A stretch of 64,000 nt of DNA from Spizellomyces punctatus DAOM BR117 (GCF_000182565.1 NW_015971549.1:429427-493426), one strand, 5' to 3'. Positions 36,597 to 49,863 are shown, counted from the stretch's first letter. Translations and numbers: made by a program. The notes: generated by a model not told the origin, from the sequence alone.

Positions 36597-37531
36597 TTAC
36601 ATTTCAGCTTTAACTCTCTTGACCATTTCGTCCGATTCTCCTTCATAAGGCCGTTTATTCAGACCATTTGGCTCACTGCCTGGACCGTGATGGGGACCGC
36701 CTGGACCTGGGGGCGCCCAGCCAGGAGGTGGGCCACCGGGGCCCCCTGGAGGAACGCCAAACGGCGGCGGGTGGGGAAACATTCCAGGCGGTGGTCGTGG
36801 GAAGCCTCCCGGAGGCTGTAGGGGGAATGGCCCTGGTCTACCGAACGGGGGAGGCCCTCCCGGTGGAAATCCGGGTGGAGGCATACCAGGGCCTCCAGGG
36901 AAGCCGGGACGGAATGGGGGCCCGAACGGAGGGCCTGGCCGTCCCATGAACGGTGGCCGCATACCGGGAGGTCCGTTCACTAAATGTGGCGCGTGTGGAT
37001 TAACACAAAATCAAAATGGTAACGATATGAAAGAGGTGACAACATACTTGCAAAGGGACCACCCATTGGTGCCATCGTATTGAAATCTATATTCCAAAAG
37101 AATTGAATGATGTGCAGTTAGATAATCCACCTCATGCCCGACTCTCGAACGCAATGTCGCCATTCCAGTAAACAAGCTAGCATTTACCTGGAGCGCCTGG
37201 AAGTCCTGCGTATGCGGCAGTGAGTTTGTCGACTATCTGCTGTACGTGATCTTGGTCAAGGCCTGCATTGAGAATAGCCACATGTGTTAAGTCTTCCAGC
37301 CAATTTCGAAAATCATAACCGCAGCCAAGTACCTGAATAGTAGTTTTGCACGTGCATTCTGTGTTTCCAACCCGCATTATGTGCTTTTCGGACAGAGGGC
37401 GAGTCGTGGGTCAGGAAGATATCGCAGTAATCTACATTCCCAGTCAGTAAAAAATATATCAGAAAAGATGCCTGAAAAGAGAAATCGGCTCCTTCGCACA
37501 AGTCTAACTCACCACAATAGTATTTTGGCAT
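36597..37531 (-). CDS. U1 snRNP protein C (U1-C)
   Basis: U1-C stabilises U1 pairing with the 5' splice site. Exon 1 is MPKYYC; after an intron the next reads [19 protein letters not shown] and [13 protein letters not shown], which is the invariant CxxC...HxxxxxH zinc finger of U1-C. A further exon gives [20 protein letters not shown]. The remainder is an extreme Pro/Gly/Phe/Arg repeat ([31 protein letters not shown] and similar), about 110 residues, ending [20 protein letters not shown] at 36597. Such a low-complexity tail is usual in U1-C. Four introns occur. It complements SmF at 31 kb. Confidence 0.95.
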
Positions 37532-37956
37532 CTTTTAAACGTCTATATGGGATCAATGCCAAGATGACGATCCCCGATCTCAGCTCTTGGAAGGCGAGTC
37601 AACCTCCTTCTTGCTTGCTGCTGGCGGTTGGATGTGTCATGCTGTCACGTGAGCACCATGGTTACCACAGCCAGTGCGTTGAACTGGATTCGGACTTTAT
37701 CCTAAACTAGGATTCAATGTCGTTATTAGGTTCTCAGATGTGCTATTCGTACGGATCCTTTTCTTCACTAGCTGACAGCTGACGCTTTCCAGAGTATCAA
37801 AACTCATGGTCGAAAATCTTGCAACTTTATGGTCGATACTATGAACCATGACGAAGTGTTACAGGCAACAGGCGGTTTAAGTATCATGTCTTTGGAGTGT
37901 CTATAGGCGTCCATAGCTGTTTCTAGGCATTACTCTTCTTTTACGCCAAGGTGATC
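37532..37956. other. Intergenic stretch upstream of U1-C
   Basis: Head side of the U1-C gene. An open frame from 37382 to 37710 (+) overlaps U1-C exon 1 in antisense and shows no recognisable protein. Promoter content is presumed; nothing else is seen. Confidence 0.4.
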
Positions 37957-38162
37957 ATGCCAAACTCATCACAACAAGATGCTGAAATGCTACAACTGGT
38001 GCTTCCAGAAGCCCTCTGCGCATGGAAGCGGAAGCCAACACACCGCTCATGTACGTAGGAGGAACCAAGAAGGAAACAATATCCATCTAACTCCCTTCAA
38101 CAGGTCCATGTACTTGTGGTTGCGATTTGAATCGCGAGTTGTCGAGCAAGATGATCAACTAG
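37957..38162 (+). CDS. Tiny spliced Cys-rich ORF, tentative
   Basis: ATG 37957 opens 31 codons (MPNSSQQDAEMLQLVLPEAL...) that meet a GTACGT donor at 38051. A CAACAG acceptor at 38103 joins codons giving SCPCTCGCDLNRELSSKMIN and a stop at 38160-38162, for a product of about 50 residues. The CPCTCGC run could bind a metal. Splice sites are good, but the ORF is short and could be chance. Its position, about 240 bp upstream of the MCC beta start on the same strand, leaves open that it is an upstream leader ORF of that gene. Confidence 0.3.
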
Positions 38163-38398
38163 GCTCCAACTGACAAAGCAGTAGGCTCAAGCCATCAATG
38201 CAATTTAGCCACAAAGAGTTTAATATATCACGTGTGCGCAGACCGTCACGCGAGTGACACACTGTTCGCGTCCGTCCACAACTGTCCCGTCTGCGCTCTC
38301 GCTGTTGTTGTTGTTGACCTTTTTGCTCAACGCCATTTCGTTTCCATCTCATCGGCATTACATTTGCACACTGCACCATATCATATTTTCCTTTGACC

Positions 38399-41300
38399 AT
38401 GTCGCTCTCAATCTTGTTTCCGCGACCATATAGTCGAATGATTGCGTCATACGCATTTAGAAGGTCACCATCCTGTTGGCCGTTGTCTCAAGTTTCTGTT
38501 CAAAAGTCTAGAGGGCTTGCCAGTTTGGCCAATTTGGGTCCCATTATCGAGAACACAGTAGATGTAAACTCGCCCGAGTTCAAGGTTTGGTGTTTACGAA
38601 TGCGTCTCAGGTTCAGTAACACACGCTCATAGCTTGTGGAATGTAGGAAAACGCTGCTGCCCAGGATGCTCTGGTAGAACAGCTTCGTCAAGAGGTGGAC
38701 AAGATAAAACGAGGTATTCAGGAATTACCTCGCTGCACTTTGCTACATTGAAACCCGCAACATGCTTACGCGTTTACCTACGTTGGTAAAGGGGGCGGCG
38801 AAGAGGCACGCAAGAGACACCTTTCTCGAAAGAAGCTTCTCCCTCGCGACCGTATTGACACCTTGCTGGATCCAGGGTAAGTCTCGCTGGTGGCAAACAT
38901 TGGAATCAATATCAAGTCGACCTGGACATGGACCGGCCTCCTTATGATTCTTCTATCAGGTCTCCTTTTCTGGAATTATCGCAATTTGCTGGTCAGTACG
39001 CAAACATAACATCCAATTGGAAAAGCATGTCGTGATATTCATTTTCCAACTCGTAGGGTACAAGCTCTACGACGACGATGTGCCGGCCGGCGGTATTATC
39101 ACGGGTATTGGACGTGTAAGCGGGTATGTGCTCGTCGACCAAACAGCAGTGCTGTTACCAGCATGCATATCTAATCCATGTGTGTCCGAATTGATGTTCT
39201 CAGGGTAGAGTGTGTCATTGTTGCCAATGGTGAGGGATGACAACTCGATGGTTATCTTGAAACGTAATGACTAACGGACAGACACTGGATCACCTTGTTA
39301 GACTCGACTGTAAAAGGGGGAACCTACTATCCTGTACGTGTGCAAGCCTTGAGCCACCATGTCCCCATTACCCTGTCTAAACCTAACATGCTTTGCATAG
39401 ATCACTGTCAAAAAACATCTCAGGGCTCAAGAGATCGCCAGAGAAAATAACTTGCCTTGCATTTACCTAGGTAAGCCGCTTGGACGTGTTGCATATTGTG
39501 CAGATGGTTCAAGCAGATTCTAAACCTTCCGATATCGAATAGTTGATTCTGGAGGTGCCAATTTGCCAAGACAGGCCGACGTTTTTCCAGATCGAGAACA
39601 CTTTGGAAGAATCTTCTATAACCAGGCTACAATGTCGGGAGGTCGGTTGGACCATATATGGCGGACTTGACAAGACACTCTACTAACGATTCGTTATTCA
39701 TTGTATGCAGCTGGAATCCCGCAGGTATGTTTATTACTGGTATAGTGGTGGCCAAGGACGTTTTCTGATGCCTTTTACATGCAGATCGCGATTGTACTAG
39801 GGTCATGCACTGCTGGTGAGCACGCTTCTCACTATATCCCGCTTGGGGGTTATAACAATTGATGTCTGTCTGCAGGAGGGGCATATGTGCCGGCTATGGC
39901 AGGTAATGCGGCGAACACTGCTAGGGTTTTCCGTCGCCCATCTGATTTCCCTTTCTCATGTTATGTAGACGAAAGTGTGATTGTCAAGAATCAAGGAACC
40001 ATCTTCTTAGCAGGACCACCAGTACGCTCCATCCTTTCGTTTGATCTTTGTGGTGGATGACTAATTGAGCTTTCAATGCAGCTTGTCAAAGCCGCCACAG
40101 GAGAGGTGGTTTCTGGGGAAGAGCTGGGTGGTGCAGACTTGCACTGCAAGGTGGGTTTCAGTGCCATGTTCCCTGGAGATGTAGCTGTTGGAATTCTGAC
40201 TCATTTGTTTGTAGACGTCAGGAGTTACAGATTACTATGCGCATTCCGATGAACATGCTTTGAATCTCGGACGGCAGATTGTAGCGAATTTGAATTATCA
40301 AAGAAATCCCAAGGTAACTGCCTCAACTCAGAATTAGTCAAGTAGCTTGTGTTTTTGTTTATTTTTATTCGCGTGGTAGGTCACATTAACTGAGCCTGAA
40401 GCACCCCTCTACCCGCCGTCTGAAATTGGTGGTATTGTTGGCGATAATCTTCGCAAGCCATTCGACATGAAACAGGTGATTGCCCGTATTGTCGACGGAA
40501 GCCGGTTCAGCGAATTCAAAGAATTTTATGGCACAAGCTTGATCACCGGTAACGACGGAATCCTTTGTTTATAGCACAGTAATCCGTCTCACTCATTGCT
40601 TTTTAGGTTTTGCGCGCATTCACGGTTTTCCCGTTGGAATTGTGGCCAACAATGGAATCCTTTTTTCAGAGTCCTCCTTGAAGGGGGCACATTTTGTTCA
40701 ACTTTGCAGTCAGCGGAATATTCCGCTCGTTTTCCTGCAGAACATCACAGGTTTTTTCCAACATGAATTGGCAATGTAGAAACCGGTGCTCATATGTTGC
40801 TTTAGGATTCATGGTCGGAAAGAACGCTGAAGCTGGTGAGTACCCCGAGCGGCCCAATTTACTACAAGAAGGTTCACTTCATGGTCAATTGCTCCATAGG
40901 TGGCATTGCAAAGAATGGAGCAAAATTCGTGACGGCTGTCGCATGCGCAAACGTGCCCAAGTTTACGGTACGTTAAGAGAATGCATCAGCTTATGGCAAT
41001 ATTGACTGACATTGATAATTAGATTTTATGTGGAGGTTCCTTTGGTGCAGGTAAAGCCAGACTACATGTTAGAAAAGGGCATTCGGACACTTGAACTCTT
41101 ATAACAACCCAGGCAATTACGGCATGTGTGGGCGTGCCTACAGTCCGCGATTCCTATGGACATGGCCTAATTGTAGGTTGACGTGCACGGATTGACATTT
41201 TACCTCAGTGACTGATCTCGAGCTCGTTTTACCGTTCATAGCCCGTATAAGCGTCATGGGAGGCGAACAAGCGGCCAATGTACTCGCGCAAGGTACCACT

Positions 41301-41844
41301 GCTCAATTCCAGCCTGGAAGATGCCTTTGTGCAGAGATTCCTGCTAACCACTTGTTCCTTGCACCCAGTTACTCGTGATAATAAAGAGAAGAAGGGACAA
41401 ACGGTAACGTGGCTTTTTCCAACTGCTGCACTATATAGTGTACATCCTCTGAAGGCTCTTTTGTTTAGTGGTCTGCTGAGGACGAGGAGGCATTTAAAAG
41501 GCCTATTCGTGACCGTTACGAAGCGGAAGGACATCCTTACTTTGCAAGGTACGTTTCGCTTTGCTTTTTAGTGACGCGGAGAAAAGAATCCGCAATTGGA
41601 TCCCAAAACTGATGATCAAATCTGTCTCCCATCTCGTCAAAACAATTTGCAGTGCCAGGTATATGTTCTCCAATGACTTTTATTTATGATCGATAAGCAA
41701 TAGCATAACGCAGCAATTCTCAACAGGTTATGGGACGACGGCATTATTACGCCTTCATCCACCCGTGATGTTTTGGGGTTGGGGCTGAGTGTCGCACTGG
41801 GTTCACATGTTGGAGGAACCCGCTTTGGGGTGTTTAGAATGTAG
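38399..41844 (+). CDS. Methylcrotonoyl-CoA carboxylase beta subunit
   Basis: This is the carboxyltransferase half of the mitochondrial enzyme of leucine breakdown. The start at 38399 gives an Arg/Ser-rich presequence ([17 protein letters not shown]). Then come [95 protein letters not shown] and [10 protein letters not shown], all diagnostic of MCC beta rather than propionyl-CoA carboxylase beta. The C-terminal half includes [52 protein letters not shown] and [16 protein letters not shown]. The end ([10 protein letters not shown]) is at 41844. About 15 very short introns make this one of the most fragmented genes in the window. The alpha subunit is not here. Confidence 0.95.
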
Positions 41845-42106
41845 AATGACAAACCGTTTACAAGTAGATGGACTATCCGATAGTCTGCATTCTTGTCGTT
41901 TTCCACGGCCGTGGGTGTTCAAAAAAAAAAGTGTTCCAAAAGACGAAACTCTCCGCCCGTTCAAAGGTGGCACAGGCAAAAACCGTAAGTTCTTTGGCAT
42001 CAGAAGGGTCGCGTTTTAGAAATTGTTGAACCGCGCACTTGCTGGAGGGGCTGGGTGTGAAATCTTTGGGACTTGCCCCATTTCGACCAAACGATTTCAA
42101 GAGACA

Positions 42107-45100
42107 ATGGGGGGCAAGAAAACAGACGAGCGAAAAGTCAAGGACAAGAAGCGTTCTTTTTTCAAGTCTATATTTGGTCACAACACCTCATCAACGTCAC
42201 CCTCACTCGCCAATTCACCACCTGCTGATTCTCCACTGTCACTTGGCCCCAAACCAACATATGGACAGCAACGGCCTCAGTCGTATCAACCCGGTAAGCC
42301 GAATATCCGACGAACAGACGACTTTAATGCTCCACCGCAAGACTCAGTAAGACCCGGTGCATGGAACCCGCCACAGCAGCTCCTCAGCCAGCCTGAAAAA
42401 GGAGTCCACAAATCTCGAAGCCATGGGGAGCTAGCACCTTTCGGAGACAGCGGACGGGTGTCGCGGGGGCCTTCCACAAAGTCTGAGCCCCCTCCTGGGC
42501 TTATGGAGAGCACCCGTCCACTTGGTTTGCCTGTTCTTGTGCATTCTGGGAAAGACGATTCTGGAGTGTCATTAGAACTCTATTTCGAGGAACATTGTCC
42601 CTCTGTACCATCACCACCGTCCTCCAGCCCCACAACTCCCATCGCCAACACTCACACCCCTGTCCTCCGCATCGCGGCCACCTCCTCCCGGTTGAACGGA
42701 ATACTCCGGATCACAAACACTCGGAAAGACTTTGTAAGCTCACGCCTCAGTATTGTTCTGTTTACAGGACAGGGTCGAACGGGCTTGAGTGTCATGGACC
42801 CGGAGGCACCATCTGCAGCTGGACTGCACACTCGACCGATCGCGAGAAGTGCGGCATATGTTTGGAAAGAGCCGGTGCAAGTAGGAGTCGGAACTCACGA
42901 CTTTCCGTTTACACTGCCACTGTCAACTGGCCTGCCACAAACATTACAGACCTTCTCTCCCGGACATGCGAACCGCCTTGACGTTAGTCATGTGCTGTTT
43001 GTTAAACTCCGGCGTAGTGAGCAGCCTCATATGGTGTGCCGAACCGATTTGGGAATTCAGAGATGTGCCCCAGAGGACCGTCGGGTCGTGAGTGAGCGGC
43101 GAATGAGGACTGAGACAGGTGTCATCGCTGACGGTGAGTTCTTGACATTGACGGGGGTTTTCTTTCCATTGCTCATTTCCTTTTTCTTCTGGGTGGTAGG
43201 GCTCATCATGTTCCGAGCGGAAGCTGTAGATATCTGTGATGTGGATAATCCTTTCATGGAAGCGCACTTCCAAGCTACTCGAAGTAGTGCCCCCGATAAT
43301 TGCGTCATAATAGAAGCAGTCGAGTGTCAGTGGAGGGAGAAGATCTTTATGCGGAGCAGCGGACCTGGAAATTTTACGCGGCTAGACAGACCTCTCCATA
43401 CACCCCTTCGCCGTCACCTCTCTCATAGTGCACCCGATGCTCTATTGCGTTTTACACCATCGTTGAGTGTCCTGGTGCAACCCGATGGAGACTTTGATAG
43501 TATCAAAGTTTCCCACGAGCTTACATTTACCGTCGATTACTTCACAACGCCATTGGATGTCGAGCCAAAGAAAGAGATGGTAATTTTGCCGGCGCGGTTC
43601 TTGGCGCTGTTTGGAAAGCCGACGGACACCTCTACTCCTGTGAACCACTTTTTGCGGGAAAGATTAAACTCACAAGGAGCATTGATGGGCCCCCAGATTC
43701 TTCCGGCTAGCGTGCAGGATCAGACATCCGGACGAATTGACCTGGACAGAGGCATGCAACAATTGAGCATTGCGCCCCCCGTTAGTCTGCCTCAACCTGC
43801 GATGTCTCAGCCCGCGCCGAGGTCACAACCCGTGGCTGGGGAACGGTATCGGTCACAGCATTCGTTTCAAGCGACAGAAGCGGACGAGATTACACTGTCA
43901 GAGGGAGACGTGGTGATTATCTGGGAATCGTTCGACGATGGATGGGCGTCAGGACAAAACTTGACAACGGCGGCCTCTGGTTTCTTCCCCTTGAATGCCT
44001 TAGGGGAGGATGCGTGGAAGAAATCGGAAGCATTTGCTGCAGGCCTCCTTGCACCTCCCTTGGAGAATGGTGGAAAGTTGACTGTATGTCGACGAAAGAC
44101 ATCCAAATACTCCAATCCGCTGAGACAGGCAGATCTATTTGGCGGAGCTGAGGCGAATGCAGAGTATGAAAGACTCAGAGCTGGGAAGCCAAGGGGTGGA
44201 TTGGATTCCGGTGTAAGCCAATTAGGAGAGAGCGCACAGAGAAACAAAAACGACCTCATTGCCCCCAGTGCCGAAATCCCATCATCGGGTGAACCTCTAG
44301 GTTTGCAAATATCAGTGCCCAGTAGCTCACAAGCCTATTCTTCTGTTCCATCAACATTTTATGAACCTCCTTATCAACCCACACCTACCTATTCGTCATC
44401 ATCAACCCCGTATGGCCAACAGAGCGCAGCGTACGCAGACCCTATTCACCCAAGCACCCCCCCAATTCTCGATCCACGTTTACGACCCATGTCTTCCATC
44501 GCAGCGTTACCGCCCTGGGATGCTGCCACCCGAACAGATCCAGGTACTTCCATTCCCCGGCAACGCCCTAGGACGCCGAAAGGTCCCCGAGGACCCGCAC
44601 CTCTCCGATCTTTCTCGCTTGACGATATGGAGGAAGACGGTAAAGATGAGCAAAGCAAGCTGGAGTCAACGATGCTGTCATCCAGCATACCTTCCTCTGG
44701 GTTTCCCAATAGTGCGGCGAGTGTTGGCGGCATGGGGATCGCCGGAGACGTTCGACCAAAGTTTCAGGTCGTGCGAGGATTTGTCCCGCAGCAAAAGGGG
44801 CAAGTGGAAGTACGTTATGGAAATGTGGTGGTAGTAGAGTAAGTGTTCATTGCTTGAATGATGTGGATTCATGGACATGCGTCTTATATAACTTGCGTTT
44901 GTCATAGGGAATCATATGCCAATGGCTGGTGCTTAGGAACGAATCTTGCCACAGGTCAAAGAGGTCGATTTCCTACTAGCGCTTTGGATATTCAGCCTCG
45001 ATCCTCTACTCCGCTTGCTCCCGTCAGTGACCCGTCATACGGCGTAGGTTACGGGTATGGTCAGAGCGGTATGGGTTACTCATATACTCCTGCGTATGTC

Positions 45101-45304
45101 GCACCGCAAATACCGGGGGTCGCAGGATATGCAGGTGTGGGAACACCGCAACCATCTGTAGGAGCAAGCAGACCAGTAGAGGGCAATAGTCTTCAGCAAC
45201 AGATGATGAAGAAATTGGATGAAGATCTGTTGAAGGGTCAAATTGACCCTAGAGACTACCTAGCAAGACGAGACGAAATTATGCGGATGGGTATGGCGCA
45301 TTAG
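42107..45304 (+). CDS. Arrestin-fold protein with two SH3 domains
   Basis: The start at 42107 gives MGGKKTDERKVKDKKRSFFK, a basic N-terminus. Residues about 130-500 look like an arrestin fold: LRIAATSSRLNGILRITNTR, SRLSIVLFTGQGRTG, YVWKEPVQVGVGTHDFPFTL and HVLFVKLRRSE. SH3-1 follows (YRSQHSFQATEADEITLSEG, DVVIIWESFDDGWASGQN). After a Pro/Ser/Tyr-rich linker a second SH3 lies across the single intron (44841-44907): FQVVRGFVPQQKGQVEVRYG and SYANGWCLGTNLATGQRGRF. It ends EIMRMGMAH at 45304. Such architecture suggests an adaptor linking cargo or ubiquitin ligases to actin or endocytic partners; I can name no characterised orthologue. A PPxY search would be informative. Confidence 0.85.
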
Positions 45305-45393
45305 TTTGCAGATGAAGCGAATGATCACTTGTACATAAAGTAAATCCTATCGTAGCTAGTTTAGTATTGCAATTCTCATATTTCATACTTGCA

Positions 45394-45399
45394 ATAAAA
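45394..45399 (+). terminator. Poly(A) signal AATAAA
   Basis: AATAAA lies 90 bp past the stop of the arrestin/SH3 gene, just before the convergent Surf4 3' end. Confidence 0.5.
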
Positions 45400-45448
45400 G
45401 CAATGTTTATATTTTGCTATGCAAACCCATCTCCTACAACAATAAAGC

Positions 45449-46562
<1,114 letters not shown>

Positions 46563-47171
46563 GTTCCGTTGCGCCTTTCCTTGGATGGTTCAAAAACTTT
46601 TCGAGACACGGCTACGACACCTGAGCAACGAGCCTTTTTTTTCGTTGCCGTCTTGGGAACAAGATGGAAATAACTGTTCCAACACGATCAACAAGCAAAA
46701 TGAGGGCGAGAAAAACGCTCACCGCTGGGCTGATCGCCGTCACACCAACTGCGTCCACGTGTTTTTGACACATTCTCAGCCCTCGATCCATTAAGACAAA
46801 TAAGGAAAAATGACGGTTGCTGCTCGCCCCCCCGCTTCGAGAAGGAGATGGGTTTTGAGGGTTGTGCGCAGCGGACAAGGGGCGTTGGAAGAAGAGCTTG
46901 CTTTTTGGCCGTGATCCCATTTGATTGGGAGTTTGACGGGAATCGTTAAAGTAAAAGTAGGGGGGGAACACTCTGCAAAAGTGTCGAATTGCAGAGGGTG
47001 GAAGGTTTTGTAGAGCTGGACAGGCGTTTCGTTGTGAAAGCCACATTTGAAGGGCCTGTCGTTGACCTTGCACGCCACGTTCGAGTACCAACTTTGGTAC
47101 CTTGACCGCTCCCCGTCAAACTCGGGTTGCGCCTTTTCCACATTGTCATCAAGTGCAAGTGGTCGTTAGAC
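46563..47171. other. Divergent upstream region, no gene
   Basis: This separates the Surf4 start (-) from the glycosyltransferase start (+). Open frames of 80-159 codons on the minus strand lack ATG-led structure or any known motif. It probably holds promoters and leaders. Confidence 0.45.
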
Positions 47172-48789
47172 ATGGATAGAATGAGTTACCCCCGGTCGAG
47201 AGGAGGTCGACCCGCATGGAGCATCTCATTGCTGTTGGCGAACCCTCGAATCCGCTGGTCCCTATTGGCAGCAGTATTCTTGTTAGTAATGTACATGGCT
47301 AGTACATCCCTGAGTTCAGACCTGGAGCAGCAGCGGAGCATGCGGTCGTCCGAGTTGGGACTTCAGGACGGACTCAACGAGGACGTGACCGTGGTGGACC
47401 CGAAGAAGCTCGACGAGCACAGAAATGTGCCGCCGGTAGCTGTGCAAAACGTCAAAGATGAACCTGTCACCGGAGTAACAAACAAAATTGTACCGGATCC
47501 ATCGGCACCGGTCGCTAAGAATGGTGCAGAAGAGCAGGGCCTTATATCTCGAAACCAAACAAGACCGAAATCGAAAAATACTGTCGTTAAGCCCAAGCCG
47601 CAAGGGAGCGACTCGGCGATTAACCCAAGGTTTGATAACATTGCGGTCGCATTAAAGACTGGAAAAGACGTTGCACTCCAAAGAACGCCAATTCAAATTA
47701 TGACGTACCTTCAAGCCGTTCGCAATCTAATTCTTATTGGGGACGGCGAAATCTCCGTCGGTGATATGCCTATGGTCGATGTTATTAGCCAACTATTCAA
47801 GCCGCGAAATATAGAAACTACTGCGGAACGACTTAAGCGAGAGCAAGAAGGTAAGTCTGACCATTCATGTTTCCTGAACATCTCCCTCTGATACCTACCT
47901 TTTTTCAGAAAAACGGCTTCAGAATATTGATATCAAGTCTACTCCTCCGAAAGGGGAAGCCGTGACAGTGGATGAACAGTCAGAAGGTTGGCGATCGGAT
48001 GGTCACAAAAATCTTCCAGGATTCCGTGAGCTCTGGACCCATTTTCCAGACGCTGACTGGTTTGTCATGATCGACGATGACACTTATGTCTTCTTCGACA
48101 ATCTAGCCGATATACTGAAAGAGTACGATCCAAAAGAAGTATATTACATAGGGGCGAAGAATATGTTTATCGGGTGTGATGGTGTTAAGAATTGGGGGGA
48201 GGGCCCATATTTTGCGCATGGAGGAAGTGGAATCGTTCTGTCAAGAGGCGCAATGAAAGTCATGATGGCCGGATTGGACGCATGTATTGAGCAGTACAAA
48301 ACATGCTGGGCTGGAGATGTACGGACCGCTCTTTGCCTACGCGACCAAGGCATTTTGTTGACGTCCCCTGGAGGGTTCCACAAAGATCCACCAAATGACG
48401 AATTCGGGTTCCCGCGGGATCCTTGCCAGCGCCCAGCAACATTCCATCATCTGCTGGTCAAGCAAATTCAACGGTTATACGACCTTGAGCGAAAACGGCA
48501 AGCTGAGACGGGGACTGGACGAGTCACGTTTGCGGATATCTACTATGATTGGCACAACCCCACCGAAGCGCTGGAAGCGAATATTGACCGCAAAGGTTCA
48601 GACTTCCTCAATATCAGAGTCGTCAGTGCCGAGGCATGCAATCGACTATGTAGAAGGCAACCAGAGTGTCTGTCCTTTGTTTTCGACGGAACCAAGTGTT
48701 GGCTCAAGAACCAGATTCCCCCACCTGTGGAAGGTATTGGTTTTATATCGGGAATTATACCCGATCGCTACCGCTGCACGGCACCGTGA
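47172..48789 (+). CDS. GT31/Fringe-like glycosyltransferase with PAN-like tail
   Basis: The start at 47172 gives a basic N-terminus and signal anchor (WSLLAAVFLLVMYMASTSL), a type II Golgi plan. A charged stem runs to about residue 190. After one intron (47851-47907) the catalytic domain shows WFVMIDDDTYVFFDNLADIL, whose DDD is the metal-binding DxD, and FAHGGSGIVLSRGAMK, typical of C1GALT1/Fringe-type GT31 enzymes. The C-terminus reads ACNRLCRRQPECLSFVFDGT and KCWLKNQIPPP, the cysteine pattern of a PAN/Apple module. The donor and acceptor sugars cannot be told from sequence. The stop is at 48789. Confidence 0.87.
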
Positions 48790-48885
48790 TTAGAGGGGTC
48801 GTTATAAGTAATCACTCATTATAAGCCGAATCTGCTGCAGGAGATTAGAGTAGGGTTGTTACAGAAGCGGTGGAAAAGCATTTGT

Positions 48886-49863
48886 TTATTTATATACATT
48901 TTCAACCTCATCATTATCTCCATGGTTGGCCGATGACACCACTCTAACCTCAATACCATCCAATAAACCATACAGTCGCTGATGATCATGTATCCAATGA
49001 AATAATGCAGACCCAGCCGCCATCTGCGCTCCAAACGAGTTGAGTTCGATCGGCTCTACCCGTGCCGAAGACCAAACTTGTTCGTCCTCACTCTTCACTA
49101 GAGATACATGAACATCCAATACATAGCATTCTGGCATGTTTTTGTCAGCATTTTGCGCCCTTTGATTGAGTTCGCTGACAAGTGTCTCAACATCAGCGAC
49201 GATTTCTTGAAGCATACGTTCTCGCGACGGGTCTGCCCACCCAAGATCCTCCTTCCATTTGTACTGACTCAACGCAACAAGGCGTCGTTGTGCGATGAAG
49301 GCGCGGAACTCGTTGGTCTCGTCAAATGGCTTCCAAGGGAGCAAATGCAAGTATGTTCCAACCCTCTGTTCGGTGCTGCGGAGGACTCGCTTTAATGCCT
49401 GCCCCACCCGTTTACTCGTACACAAGGCTTTCACAACTTCGTGTGCCGTTGTAAATGGCCCAACTCCACCAACGCCATCCTTTGTACTGCATTCGTCTAA
49501 GCGCACAAAGTATTCAGGTGAACTTGCGGTTACACGCTGTGGGAGACGAATTTTGGCTGTTACTTCTTCGTCAATATCCTGTGCAATACTGGCAGGAATC
49601 CGCCCCGTGAACATGGCAGTTTGGCAGGCTTCCAAAATCAAGCTGCAGTCTCTGCGACTTAGCCATACGCTGTGTCCTCCAACGCCAAGCTTCAAGATAT
49701 CTTTCCAATTTGAATAACGAGTTATTTGAACTATTTCGTCGTACTGCGTTGGGGTGAGAAGGGGCTCATCCCATGGTATGTCCGAATGATTGTTGGAGTT
49801 GAAATTAGACTCATCCTTTTCAATTTCGGATATGGGTACATGTCTAATCGATATTTTATCCAT
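48886..49863 (-). CDS. Cdc123 (D123)-family ATP-grasp protein, divergent
   Basis: Cdc123 is an ATP-grasp chaperone that assembles eIF2. The 325-residue single-exon product shares the family plan: EYFVRLDECSTKDG, a helix like the LLKSSD region (PFTTAHEVVKALCTSKRVG), LLPWKPFDETNEFRAFIAQR, LVALSQYKW, CYVLDVHVSL, and RVEPIELNSFGAQMAAGSAL with FHWIHD. In canonical Cdc123 the last motif is DFNPF; here it reads ELNSF, and the NWSSP/KDA site reads LDECSTKDG. It may therefore be a paralogue with another role rather than the eIF2 factor. Whether the genome has a second, canonical copy cannot be told from this window. Confidence 0.75.
   Translation of the reverse strand: MDKISIRHVPISEIEKDESNFNSNNHSDIPWDEPLLTPTQYDEIVQITRYSNWKDILKLGVGGHSVWLSRRDCSLILEACQTAMFTGRIPASIAQDIDEEVTAKIRLPQRVTASSPEYFVRLDECSTKDGVGGVGPFTTAHEVVKALCTSKRVGQALKRVLRSTEQRVGTYLHLLPWKPFDETNEFRAFIAQRRLVALSQYKWKEDLGWADPSRERMLQEIVADVETLVSELNQRAQNADKNMPECYVLDVHVSLVKSEDEQVWSSARVEPIELNSFGAQMAAGSALFHWIHDHQRLYGLLDGIEVRVVSSANHGDNDEVENVYK

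Noticed and set aside
38302-38316. GTT repeat tract as a microsatellite of interest
   Set aside because: Only about four repeat units; too short to be notable.
46612-47091. 159-codon minus-strand ORF
   Set aside because: It lies in a divergent promoter region, lacks a recognisable domain and conflicts with other open frames there.
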